From the NCBI RefSeq assembly GCF_900112955.1, contig NZ_FONP01000002.1:124001-188000 (forward strand): a stretch of DNA of 64,000 bases, in the 5' to 3' direction. Position numbers and translations under genes: made by a program. This stretch comes from Peptostreptococcus sp. D1 (GTDB lineage: Bacteria > Bacillota > Clostridia > Peptostreptococcales > Peptostreptococcaceae). Below are positions 18,859 to 28,580 of this stretch, in pieces; position 1 is the stretch's first letter, and every line of letters begins with the position of its first letter. Under the pieces are notes generated by a model. That model worked only from the letters and a program-made list of their open reading frames with translations. It had not been told where the DNA came from and made no database searches.

Positions 18859-19944
18859 TTATTTTTGATATTTTTTCATTATATTTTCATGTATTTTTTT
18901 TGTATCTCCAACTTTATGATACTCCACTTGATTTGTGTATCCAATCTTCTTGCATATGTCTGACCACAATCTTGATACGAAAATTTGTGATTGAACATTT
19001 GACAATTTGCTATCTCTATCCTGATTATTTAGTTCAACTATCGCTCTTTTAACAGCGTTAATCCATATCTCTTCAAATGTATTAAGAATACTTGGAGCAA
19101 CACTACTTCCTATTACAGTTGCTGTAGGTATCTTTAAAGCTTCATTGTTACTATCAAAACTTAATAAATTATTTGAATCTCTTGGTAATTCTATAAAAGG
19201 CAACCATATAATAGGTCCATTAGTATTTATCAAACATAATCTTCCATTACTAAACGTAGCCTCTATTCTATGATATAAATGCATTGGATGATCTGCATCA
19301 TATTTATCTACATTTCTATTAATTTTAAATGTAACTGGAGTGTTTCCTATTTCTGACACTAAAACAGTATCACATATTTTATCTTTAGTATCTAAATTAC
19401 ATAAATCACTCACATCACCTAATTTCCAAGACGATATTGAATTTAAACAGCAACTCAACATATCAATACCATCATACAAAACATTAATTGAACACTCTAG
19501 TGACATATTAACAATATTACTTTGCTTTTTTAAGTCATTAAGTATATCTAAAAAATCCAAAAATGGTTCAGTGTATCTATAGAATGGATTAATCATAAAT
19601 CCAGTATCTTTTGACACTTTAAGGCATTCCAATATTTCTCTTTCATGAGCTGGATGTTCTAATAAAACTGAAATACCTCTTTTTAACAAACTTTTAGCAA
19701 CTTCAAAACCACGACCACCAGCACCAGAATTTGGAATTATAACACAAGCTAAATCGGCTATAATTCTATCATCATTAGCATCTTCAAAATACGGTACTTC
19801 TAATTCATCCGCCAACATTTTAGTACGTTTACTACCACTACCTAAAATTCCAGATATATAGAAATCCTCCATTTTACTTATTGCATTAAGATATATCTTA
19901 CCAAACCCAGAACCACAAACTAAAACACTCGTTTTTCTCATCAT
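18859..19944 (-). CDS. Thiazolinyl imine reductase (Irp3/YbtU, PchG-like)
   Basis: A 361-residue Gfo/Idh-type oxidoreductase that would reduce a carrier-bound thiazoline to a thiazolidine with NADPH, as Irp3 and PchG do in yersiniabactin and pyochelin synthesis. Seen: nucleotide-binding motif VLVCGSGFGKIYLNAI (about 7-22), NSGAGGRGFEVAKSLLKRGISVLLEHPAHERE (about 72-103, the family's E/K-H-P region), and FYRYTEPFLDFL. Length fits the family. It starts 17 nt after the saccharopine dehydrogenase-like gene. Its presence shows that the pathway makes at least one thiazolidine ring. Confidence 0.88.
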   Translation of the reverse strand: MMRKTSVLVCGSGFGKIYLNAISKMEDFYISGILGSGSKRTKMLADELEVPYFEDANDDRIIADLACVIIPNSGAGGRGFEVAKSLLKRGISVLLEHPAHEREILECLKVSKDTGFMINPFYRYTEPFLDFLDILNDLKKQSNIVNMSLECSINVLYDGIDMLSCCLNSISSWKLGDVSDLCNLDTKDKICDTVLVSEIGNTPVTFKINRNVDKYDADHPMHLYHRIEATFSNGRLCLINTNGPIIWLPFIELPRDSNNLLSFDSNNEALKIPTATVIGSSVAPSILNTFEEIWINAVKRAIVELNNQDRDSKLSNVQSQIFVSRLWSDICKKIGYTNQVEYHKVGDTKKIHENIMKKYQK

Positions 19945-19960
19945 AAAACCTCTTCTATAT

Positions 19961-20929
19961 TTAATTTATTTGTTTTGAAACAATAGGTAATTTATTCAAC
20001 AGGTCAAAAATACCTTTATTATAAAATAAATCACAATATCTATTTATACCGACCACTTGTAAATCCCTTTCTAAAATCTCTTCTATTGCAGTATATATTA
20101 TATATGCTGTTATATAATCAGGATTTGGAGTAGAAAAAATAGCTCCTCTACTACAGCAGTCTAATATACAATTTATATAAATTGAAACATTTTCAAAATA
20201 TTCCTTATTAACATATTCTGAATCCCTAAAATTAATATCTTTATAACTATTCTCTCCCAAAGCTGTATAGGAGCATATATCCTTTATTTTATATTTTTTT
20301 CCGATATATTCGACTTCATTAATTATATATGGAAATATTTTGCAATCCTTTAATTCCGATGGTATATAATTTGGATACAGTTGGTCTGAATACTTTAATT
20401 CACCTCCTTTTACATTCTTCATGAAATATCCGTCAAAATTTTCGCTTTTCGCATTTATGAAATCTTTTTTTGAACTATTAGAGAAATTGTATTCTCCACC
20501 ATGAATTATTTCAATTTTATCAGGAATTTCACTCATTTTTTCAATGAAATTCATTAAAAGCACTCCAAGTAATCCTGGAATAAATCCCGTGTTTAATATC
20601 ACTTTGGCAGCAGATTTATCTTTAAAATGAAGCAACTTACCTCCACTTGGATCAATATAATATATATTTTTCCTTAATGCAGCATAATACATAAATTCAC
20701 TTAATTCTGATGATGGTCCTGCTGTTCCTACCAGTATTGAAATATCTCTACAAAACAAATCTATTTTTTCTTCATCTCTAACATCAAAAAAATGACCTTT
20801 TTCATTTTTAACATTCGAGTTCTCGTTATATCCACATTTTACAGTGTATCCTTTTTCTTGTAATATCCGAATTAAAATGCTTCCAATTCTTCCACTTGAA
20901 CCTAAAATCCCTATTACTTTATCATTCAT
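19961..20929 (-). CDS. Saccharopine dehydrogenase-like NAD(P)-dependent reductase
   Basis: A 322-residue protein with an N-terminal Rossmann fold (GILGSSGRIGSIL, about 7-19), a family-typical VGTAGPSSELSE segment (about 68-79) and DPSGGK. It resembles the saccharopine dehydrogenase NADP-binding family, members of which occur in some thiazoline siderophore loci with unproved roles. It overlaps the NRPS stop by 8 nt, so it is co-translated. The reaction is unknown; tailoring reduction of the product or supply of a precursor is possible. Confidence 0.7.
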   Translation of the reverse strand: MNDKVIGILGSSGRIGSILIRILQEKGYTVKCGYNENSNVKNEKGHFFDVRDEEKIDLFCRDISILVGTAGPSSELSEFMYYAALRKNIYYIDPSGGKLLHFKDKSAAKVILNTGFIPGLLGVLLMNFIEKMSEIPDKIEIIHGGEYNFSNSSKKDFINAKSENFDGYFMKNVKGGELKYSDQLYPNYIPSELKDCKIFPYIINEVEYIGKKYKIKDICSYTALGENSYKDINFRDSEYVNKEYFENVSIYINCILDCCSRGAIFSTPNPDYITAYIIYTAIEEILERDLQVVGINRYCDLFYNKGIFDLLNKLPIVSKQIN

Positions 20930-23900
20930 GAATCTCCTCCATTATTAAATTAAACAATTGTTCTGCATTGTCATAGCATTTGTAATCGCAGTCAATAAAG
21001 TTAGGATTTCTATCTATAAATTCTATACTGTTTTTATGATAGATAACCATCTTACCTAAATATGGCTCATATATGTTATCTAAATTAGGAGATATAGCTA
21101 CAATTTTTTTGAAAGCCTTCCCATCTATAATTTTTTGACTCGCAAAGTTTAATATTTTATTGAATTCATTGCCAAAAACCAATATAACTTTCTCTTTGCA
21201 GTCATCTAATTCAAATAGATCTTTGAATGTTTTTACTTTTTTAAAATCAAATTTTGTTAATTCCAATTTTTCTACTATCTCATAATATGACTCACAATTT
21301 ATATCTTCAAAAATAACAACTCCACTTGTTTTAAAGTTTTCATTCTTACAATTTTCTTCAGTATTATTCTGATTAAAATTTTTTCCTCTTTTTGCATTTT
21401 TAATATACAGGATAATTTTATCAATTGTTCCATCTGATAAGGATACCCTTAACAATTCATCAAATTTAATATCATATTCTTCAGCATATAATTCCATAAT
21501 CTTTCCAGCTGCTTGAGATAACATCAATGAATCAAACCCTAATTTTCTTAAATCATCATCTAAGTTCAAACTCTCTATAGCTCCAACATCTTTATATATT
21601 TTTACTATTGCACTCGAAAAACTATCACTTGTATTATGTGATTTTATTTTTTTATCCAATATATAATTGTATATATCTTGTAAATTACATTCAGATAAAG
21701 ATATTTTTAATAATTCATCAAACTTAATATCATAAGTATCTCCATATAAATTAATTATCTTTCCAGCTGCCTGCGACAATAACAACGAATCAAATCCAAT
21801 ATCTCTTAAATTATCCTTCTCTGTTAAGCTATCTACTTCTCCTATCTCCATATATATTTTTAACAGTGATTTAAACATATGATTTCCTTTAGATTTTCTT
21901 TCTGCATCATTAGACTTATTCTCATTTCCAAAATCATGTTTAAAGGATGAATCTTGTGTTTTCATATAGATATCTATTAATCTTTTTCTATCAATTTTTC
22001 CATTTTGTGTTAAAGGTAACATATCTACACATATAAATTCACTTGGAATCATATACTGAGGCAACTTATCTGCTAAAAACTCTTTATAAGTCTGTTTTCT
22101 ATTATCATTTTTTCTCATAACAAATATTTTTTGTCCAAAATTCGAATAAAAATTATTTGAATTTTTGTCTGGAATAGATAATATTAAATCTAAATTACAA
22201 GATTTAATACTTTCTTCCCATTCCTCTTCTGAGAAAAAAATATTACCACTTTTTGCTCTTTTGTCAGTATGATTTGGCATCATAAATGCCTGTGAAATAT
22301 CTATTTCTATATGTTCACCTACTGGATCTGCAATTATAATAATACCACTATCCGACAGCATCTCATTTAAAATAGAAAGTGAATTGTCAATATTAATGAC
22401 ATTATTCAATACTCCAACTGCAACTATAACATCAAATTTATTGCTGTTTATCTTATCATCTGCATTATTTAAATCAAAAATTCCAGTATTTATATATGGA
22501 TATTTTTGTTTTATGTTATTCAAAAAAAATGCCGAAACATCTGTAAATAGATATTTATAGTGTGTATATTCATTTTCTGCAAATTTATTAAGTATGAAGT
22601 CAGTTGTGGCTCCTATACCTCCGCCTACCTCTAATATATTTGCACAGCTAGTATCTTTCAAATGCAAATAAACTACATCTGATATTATATTGTTAATATA
22701 TTTAGAGATAATAGTCTGTTTATAAAGAGTTTCAGCAATATCTATATTTCCACCTGGAAATAAATTCACTAGTGGATTCATTTTTCCTGACAACAACTCA
22801 CAGAAATTTTCTGCATGTTTTTTGATATAGTTAGTAACAGATTTTGGAGCAACAATACTATAGTCTTTACATAACTGATTCCATAAATCATTACTCACAA
22901 TCTTATTCCTATCTACAAAGGCATCTTCTATTTTTTTTATATAATCATGTTTCTCTAAATATAGCAACATCCTATCTAATATTGGCTGATTTTCTTTAGT
23001 TACACCTGTTTTGTTTACTATTGACCAATATTTTTCCAATTTAACTGAAAAAATTTCATGATTCTTCAAATTGTCATATACTGATTTTAATATTGCATCA
23101 GTTAAGCATCTATTGAAATATTCCAAATTAATGTTTTTATCGTCATAATTTATTTTATATGCATCCAAATACTTTTTTATTGAATTCTTTTCTATAATAA
23201 AAGCTATAATTTTATTATCTATCTTTAAAACAAAGCAATTTTCCACTGTATTAGACTTTAAAAGTTCACTTTCTATTTCAGATATTTCTATCCTATATCC
23301 ATTTATTTTTATTTGATTATCCATGCGACCTATAAATTCAATTTCGCCATTTTTTTGATATCTCCCTAAATCACCAGTTAAATAATAACGCCAGTTTCGC
23401 TCACTATCGTAAATAAATTTTTCCTTTGTTATAGTTTCATCATTCAAATAACCTTCTGCTAGAGAGTATCCTGCAATTGCTATTTGACCAACAGAATATA
23501 TCTCACACTCATTTAAATGTTTATCAATAATAACCACAGATTGCCCATCTAAAGGTTTCCCATATAATATTGAAGGTAATTCTCTAACCTTAGGATTTAT
23601 TTCATGATAGATAGACCATATCCCTCCCTCTGTTGCTCCTCCTAAACTGAAGATCTTACTATTAGGAAAAATTTTAATTAATTTTTCAGATAATTTTACT
23701 TTAATAACATCTCCAGATAAAAGACTAAATCTTAGGGAAGGAAAAACATCTCTTTCTCTACAAAAATGCTCCAATAACTCTGCCTGTGCAGGTACTGAAT
23801 TCCACAATGTAATTTCATATCTTTTTATTAATTCATTCCAATGAGATGGATCATTTTTTCTATCAGAATCTGGAATAACAATCATACCACCGACCCCTAA

Positions 23901-25844
23901 CAATGAAAAAATATTAAAAACAGATAAATCAAACGAGGCTTCTGAAATAGCCAATATTCTATCATTTGAGGTAAGTTTGATTAAATTATTTATGGCATCA
24001 AGTGTATTTAATACAGCATTATGTGTCATTACAACACCTTTAGGAGTTCCTGTTGTTCCAGAAGTAAAAATCACATACGCAATATCTGACATATATTTAT
24101 TTTCAACAATATCAAATGAACTATATTTTTTTAATACTTCATTAATTCTATCTTCATCCAATACAAAATTCACTTTAGCTTTATTTAATATTTTTAGTTG
24201 TCTTTCATATGGCTGGCTAATATCAATTGGTAAATAGGAAAAACCACTCATTAATATTCCTAAAATACCAACTATTTGATTATAATTTTTATCTATTTTA
24301 AGCCCTATATATGGAACTTCATCACTTACACAATTATTAATAATATAATCCGATACTTTCAGGGCATCATAATAAAGTTTTTGATATGTATACTCTTTAC
24401 CTCTGTATACTACAGCTATTCTGTCTGGGTGTTTTATTGCTTGTTCAATAAATCTATCTTGTATACGTCCTTTGATAGAAATATCTTTGTGGTTATTATA
24501 AAATTTTTCAAGCGAAATTATATTTTTTTCTAAATTATTTTCCCATAAAAATGAATCTCCAGCAGCTTCTGTAAGAAATCTTTCAAAACGCAAAAACATA
24601 ATATCAATCAGATTGTCATCAAAAATCCCTTCCCTTACATCCCAATTGATAGATAATGCTCTATCGGGATTCAATCCACTAACATCTTCGACTATTTGAC
24701 AATCCACCCATACTTGAGGAGTCTTTGTTATTCCATACTTAATATGCAGACTTCTACTATCGTTCTGCAAAACACCCGTAAACACAAAGGGGGATATAAA
24801 ATCTGTATTATTAGCTAATTTTTTTAAATCACTAATAACATCGATACCAGAATAGTTCCTATGATCTAAATCATCCATTAACTGTTCAAAAATAGACCTA
24901 GAATACTGCAAAAAGCTTTTTGTTTGTTCAAAATCTACTTCAAGTATATTGACATCTGTAAATTCTCCTACAATATTTTTACTATCTAGTACCGGTAATC
25001 TATTTTGTATCGGTATGTTTAATAAAAATTTTTTGTTCTCACTCCATAAACTAATAATATACGAATATGCGGAAAGAATAACAGATGAAAGAGTTAAACC
25101 ATGTTTAATAGACTTTCTTTTTAATGATTCTAAGCAAGAACTATTTAGATAAAAAGTATAACGTTTGAACTCATTTCCTATGCTTGTTTTTGGAGATAAT
25201 CTTCCACTCCTAGGTAGTTTAGGGTATGATGGAAAATTATTTATTCTATCATTCCAATATTTTTTATCTTCTGATATTCTATTATCACTATACTTACCAA
25301 CTAAATCTAGATAATCAAAGAAATCTCCTTGTTTTTCATCCAATAATTCACCGGATAATAAAGCTTTTAGCTCTTTAAATAAAATTTGTACACTCCCAAA
25401 ATCTACAAATAATAAATTTATAGATAAATGCAATGCACTGCATTTTTTTGTTTTTACTAGAATTCCTTTGAAAGATTTATTAAAAACTTTATAATCTGTA
25501 TTTTTGAGTTCTTCACGTATCATAGAAAGTCTATTCTTAATATCATGGTCTGTAGAATCAGAAAGATCAATCACCTCTATGTTATCAACATAATCACACC
25601 CATTTATTATACACCTACCATTAAAAATGCTTGCTCTCAACATCTCATGTCTATTCACTAAAATTTCCCATGAGTTTAAAAATTTATCAGTATCGCAGTC
25701 TTCTAAAGCTATTTCTAAATAACCTTGGCAATCTACACCTCCCCATTTTATGTCATTTTGAGAGCCTATATAATAGGAATGCTGCATCGGTGTAAGATCA
25801 TGCATCTTAATATTTGTACTATTATCATCTATAACCATTTTCAT
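20922..25844 (-). CDS. PchF-like nonribosomal peptide synthetase: Cy-A(MT)-PCP-PCP-unknown
   Basis: A 1640-residue synthetase. Domains: Cy about 12-435, with the DxxxxDxxS motif changed to NLLFVDFGS near 140; A domain from about 450 (FTSGTTGTPKG at about 596) with a methyltransferase inserted before its end (ILEVGGGIGATTDFIL at about 1070); A10-like LTQNGKIDRK at about 1290; two near-identical carrier domains with serines in GFDSL at about 1352 and 1438; then about 150 residues not recognised. Specificity residues read by eye as DLFNLSLIWK, one change from the cysteine code of PchE/HMWP2 (DLYNLSLIWK, from memory). It therefore loads and N-methylates cysteine. No thioesterase motif GxSxG is seen. 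Confidence 0.9.
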   Translation of the reverse strand: MKMVIDDNSTNIKMHDLTPMQHSYYIGSQNDIKWGGVDCQGYLEIALEDCDTDKFLNSWEILVNRHEMLRASIFNGRCIINGCDYVDNIEVIDLSDSTDHDIKNRLSMIREELKNTDYKVFNKSFKGILVKTKKCSALHLSINLLFVDFGSVQILFKELKALLSGELLDEKQGDFFDYLDLVGKYSDNRISEDKKYWNDRINNFPSYPKLPRSGRLSPKTSIGNEFKRYTFYLNSSCLESLKRKSIKHGLTLSSVILSAYSYIISLWSENKKFLLNIPIQNRLPVLDSKNIVGEFTDVNILEVDFEQTKSFLQYSRSIFEQLMDDLDHRNYSGIDVISDLKKLANNTDFISPFVFTGVLQNDSRSLHIKYGITKTPQVWVDCQIVEDVSGLNPDRALSINWDVREGIFDDNLIDIMFLRFERFLTEAAGDSFLWENNLEKNIISLEKFYNNHKDISIKGRIQDRFIEQAIKHPDRIAVVYRGKEYTYQKLYYDALKVSDYIINNCVSDEVPYIGLKIDKNYNQIVGILGILMSGFSYLPIDISQPYERQLKILNKAKVNFVLDEDRINEVLKKYSSFDIVENKYMSDIAYVIFTSGTTGTPKGVVMTHNAVLNTLDAINNLIKLTSNDRILAISEASFDLSVFNIFSLLGVGGMIVIPDSDRKNDPSHWNELIKRYEITLWNSVPAQAELLEHFCRERDVFPSLRFSLLSGDVIKVKLSEKLIKIFPNSKIFSLGGATEGGIWSIYHEINPKVRELPSILYGKPLDGQSVVIIDKHLNECEIYSVGQIAIAGYSLAEGYLNDETITKEKFIYDSERNWRYYLTGDLGRYQKNGEIEFIGRMDNQIKINGYRIEISEIESELLKSNTVENCFVLKIDNKIIAFIIEKNSIKKYLDAYKINYDDKNINLEYFNRCLTDAILKSVYDNLKNHEIFSVKLEKYWSIVNKTGVTKENQPILDRMLLYLEKHDYIKKIEDAFVDRNKIVSNDLWNQLCKDYSIVAPKSVTNYIKKHAENFCELLSGKMNPLVNLFPGGNIDIAETLYKQTIISKYINNIISDVVYLHLKDTSCANILEVGGGIGATTDFILNKFAENEYTHYKYLFTDVSAFFLNNIKQKYPYINTGIFDLNNADDKINSNKFDVIVAVGVLNNVINIDNSLSILNEMLSDSGIIIIADPVGEHIEIDISQAFMMPNHTDKRAKSGNIFFSEEEWEESIKSCNLDLILSIPDKNSNNFYSNFGQKIFVMRKNDNRKQTYKEFLADKLPQYMIPSEFICVDMLPLTQNGKIDRKRLIDIYMKTQDSSFKHDFGNENKSNDAERKSKGNHMFKSLLKIYMEIGEVDSLTEKDNLRDIGFDSLLLSQAAGKIINLYGDTYDIKFDELLKISLSECNLQDIYNYILDKKIKSHNTSDSFSSAIVKIYKDVGAIESLNLDDDLRKLGFDSLMLSQAAGKIMELYAEEYDIKFDELLRVSLSDGTIDKIILYIKNAKRGKNFNQNNTEENCKNENFKTSGVVIFEDINCESYYEIVEKLELTKFDFKKVKTFKDLFELDDCKEKVILVFGNEFNKILNFASQKIIDGKAFKKIVAISPNLDNIYEPYLGKMVIYHKNSIEFIDRNPNFIDCDYKCYDNAEQLFNLIMEEIHE

Positions 25845-26113
25845 TAGATTTCCCCTTCAAAAATATCATCGTCATTTAATTCTATCTTGTCTAAACATTT
25901 TTCTACAAAGTCTATTGGTGTAACAAATAAAAACACAGATTTAAGTTTTATATTTATGGCATACCTTTGATTCAATATTGAGATAAACTTTGTTGCATTA
26001 AGACTATCTAAACCTCTTTCTAATAAGTTATCATCTTTATTGATATTTTCATTTAAAATTTCGCACCAAATATCACAAATTTTTTCCACCTTTATATCTT
26101 TCTTACTTTTCAT
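25844..26113 (-). CDS. Free-standing acyl/peptidyl carrier protein
   Basis: An 89-residue carrier protein; the phosphopantetheine serine is in LLERGLDSLNATKF (Ser about 52). It would be activated by the PPTase at 36370. Its gene lies between the hydrolase and the second NRPS, overlapping the latter's start (TAATG). A discrete carrier next to a discrete Cy protein suggests an in-trans step that is a domain inside one protein in pyochelin or yersiniabactin systems. Confidence 0.85.
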   Translation of the reverse strand: MKSKKDIKVEKICDIWCEILNENINKDDNLLERGLDSLNATKFISILNQRYAINIKLKSVFLFVTPIDFVEKCLDKIELNDDDIFEGEI

Positions 26114-26117
26114 AAAA

Positions 26118-27137
26118 TTAACCTATATCCTTTCTCATCTGCAACATAACCCACTTCAATATACTCTCAATAGCTTCAGTGTCAATTTCTCCACCGATAT
26201 CTTCAAGTGGAGACTTTACTTTTTGTAAAGAATGACCCAATCCTGGGAATAGCTTTATATCTATATTTTTATTTATTTTCTTTGCAAACTCCACGCTCTC
26301 CACTGGATTAATCCATCCATCATTAATTCCATGTAATATAAATACCGGTTTACCAAACTTGCTAAAAATATCTAAATCTCCATTCCATGAATCGAGAAAA
26401 AAATTTTCCACATAATTTGCAATGTTTAACGAATTATCTCCTATTTGTTTTGCAACGTTCCCCCAATCTTTTTTTATGTTTATTACACCATCTGAATTTG
26501 TATCAATTCTATCGTTAAACTTTAATATTCCATCACTCGCTTTCCTTAGTAGCATTGTATTAAATGCAAAAGAAACAGAAGAAGAATTTAATTCGTATCT
26601 TTCAAAATCAGAAACATTCACTAAGCCGTCATTATCTCTATCTATTTTTTCTAACTCCATAGTAACTAACTCTTCTAATATATATTTGAAGTAAGAATTC
26701 CAACCTTTGGCAACACCTGATTGCAATATTAATCCATCTATCCCATCTACCTCTTTAATAATATTAGCTATTACTCTAACTCCTTCACTCCAACCATAGA
26801 TATAAATCTTACCTACATCATTCCTATTTTTTAAATACTTCGTTACACAAATAGCGTCCTGTACTATTTTATCAATTTGATAACCATAATTTTTATTAAA
26901 CCTAAATGTGCTTACACCATTTCTTAAAAGCTCATCCGATATTATTTTGAAATTTTTAGAAACAATCCTGTTGGAAAAATAAACTGTTCCATCTTTGTCA
27001 CTTTCTCCAGAGCCATGAATGAATAAGACTATATTTTTTTTAATGTTTTTATGTTTAATATCATATTCAAATTGACCTGTTATATTTTTTTCAGCTCCAT
27101 TTATAACAATTTTTTCGACACAAGTATTTTTCATCAC
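26118..27137 (-). CDS. Alpha/beta hydrolase with EF-hand-like loops in the lid, possible release enzyme
   Basis: A 339-residue serine hydrolase: oxyanion HGSGES near 40, nucleophile elbow GWSEG (about 122-126), acid in ILHGINDGWINP (about 285-295), and catalytic histidine in PGLGHSLQ (about 314). Between the elbow and the acid is a lid of about 130 residues containing DRDNDGLVNVSD (about 165-176), an almost perfect EF-hand/dockerin-type calcium loop, and a second loop DTNSDGVINIKK. No signal peptide is seen. Both NRPSs lack a thioesterase domain, so this protein may release the product; alternatively it opens the ferric-siderophore. Confidence 0.75.
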   Translation of the reverse strand: MMKNTCVEKIVINGAEKNITGQFEYDIKHKNIKKNIVLFIHGSGESDKDGTVYFSNRIVSKNFKIISDELLRNGVSTFRFNKNYGYQIDKIVQDAICVTKYLKNRNDVGKIYIYGWSEGVRVIANIIKEVDGIDGLILQSGVAKGWNSYFKYILEELVTMELEKIDRDNDGLVNVSDFERYELNSSSVSFAFNTMLLRKASDGILKFNDRIDTNSDGVINIKKDWGNVAKQIGDNSLNIANYVENFFLDSWNGDLDIFSKFGKPVFILHGINDGWINPVESVEFAKKINKNIDIKLFPGLGHSLQKVKSPLEDIGGEIDTEAIESILKWVMLQMRKDIG

Positions 27138-27151
27138 ATTATCTCCTTCTT

Positions 27152-28570
27152 CTATAAAATATTTAATTTCATATTGTGTAACAATTTTATATAGTTATTG
27201 AAAAGCGTTTCAATATACTCTTTTTCAAATAGCTCTTCTACATAATCCCAAGAAATAACCATAGAATTTCTTATTAATCTAATATGATGATCTATTATCA
27301 CTTGAGGTGTTTTACTAATAGAATAATTTTCTGTAACAAATCCCTCCATAGTAGTATCTTCTTCTATTACACTAGTCAAAACAAAAGGAGATACTATTTG
27401 CCCTAGCTTATTTTGTTTTATATACTTAAATGACTCCATTCCATCATGTTCAATAAATTCTAATATTTCTAAAATAGAATTTCTAATATTTTTTAAATCA
27501 TCACAAAAATTTCCACTTTTTTTATAATTCAAAACTGCTATATTAGAAAATTCACCAATTATATCATTTTCATTTTCAATAATATTTTTTCTTCCATTCA
27601 TAGTTAATATTATTGAAGAACTTTCTTTACCACTAACTTCAGCTAAAAATCTAGCGTAGCAAGCCGCAATATACATAGTCGGTGTGTATCCTAATAGTTT
27701 AAGTTTACTAAATATTTCTTTAGTTTCATTTACAGTAAATTCATAATCAACTCTTTTAAAGGTTACTTTTTTTATTTCCGAAAAATCTCTTTTATATTTC
27801 AATTCTGGGATACTATATTTTTTCATTCCATCCGAAAGATACTTATGATATTCTTCCGTTTCCAAATTATCTAAATATAAACTTTCTTTTCTTTTATAGG
27901 TACTGTAGTCAGTGCTTACACTCTTTTTGTATATATCAAAAAAATATCTATCAAATATTTTCTTGATTAGATTGCTGGCACTCCAAGCATCTAATACTAT
28001 ACAGTTGAATATAAAATACAATCTATCATCGATATTTGAATCTTTATGTACATAAAAATCAAAAAGTGGCCAATCATAATACGAATACTTCTTATTAAAA
28101 ATTAGATTTCTAATTTCAGTGTAATCAAGATTGTTATCAAGTTTTTTTATTTTATACTTATCGAATGTATCAAAAATTACATACTTATTAATATCAACAA
28201 AAAAACATCTTAACCCTTCATTTTCAAAAATCAATTCATTTATTATTTTCTCAAGTCTTACTGTGTCTATATTGTTTATGCTGTATTCTATATAATAAGC
28301 ACAATTAGTTCCACCCAATTCACAATCTGTATCCATCCCCAAAATATATGATTTTTGAATAGAACTTAACTCTATCCCATCATTAATATTTTTTAATACT
28401 TTTATAAACTGGTTTTTATTTTTCCCTATATATTCTCTAAACTCAGAAATAAATTCATTGCTTGTTCCATCCATAGCTTTATATTTTATTTTTTTATCAT
28501 CTAGATATAATCTAATATTATTTTCTCTTAAATAAATTATATATTTTAAGACACCTACATCTGATATCAA
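27152..28570 (-). CDS. Stand-alone cyclization/condensation protein with TubC-like docking domain
   Basis: About 472 residues. Residues 1-60 (YIIYLRENNIRLYLDDKKIKYKA, then FREYIGKNKNQFIKVLK) match the TubC-type N-terminal docking domain; the rest is one Cy domain (LSSIQKSYILGMD start motif, NCIVLDAWS in place of DxxxxDxxS, IVSPFVLTSVIEED and SKTPQVIIDHH). It has no adenylation or carrier domain, so it must act in trans on a docked carrier. Start TTG 28570 has AGGAGG 6 nt upstream; TTG 28576 abuts the site. Lies between HMWP2-like NRPS and hydrolase. Confidence 0.85.
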   Translation of the reverse strand: MISDVGVLKYIIYLRENNIRLYLDDKKIKYKAMDGTSNEFISEFREYIGKNKNQFIKVLKNINDGIELSSIQKSYILGMDTDCELGGTNCAYYIEYSINNIDTVRLEKIINELIFENEGLRCFFVDINKYVIFDTFDKYKIKKLDNNLDYTEIRNLIFNKKYSYYDWPLFDFYVHKDSNIDDRLYFIFNCIVLDAWSASNLIKKIFDRYFFDIYKKSVSTDYSTYKRKESLYLDNLETEEYHKYLSDGMKKYSIPELKYKRDFSEIKKVTFKRVDYEFTVNETKEIFSKLKLLGYTPTMYIAACYARFLAEVSGKESSSIILTMNGRKNIIENENDIIGEFSNIAVLNYKKSGNFCDDLKNIRNSILEILEFIEHDGMESFKYIKQNKLGQIVSPFVLTSVIEEDTTMEGFVTENYSISKTPQVIIDHHIRLIRNSMVISWDYVEELFEKEYIETLFNNYIKLLHNMKLNIL

Positions 28571-28580
28571 TGTCAACCTC

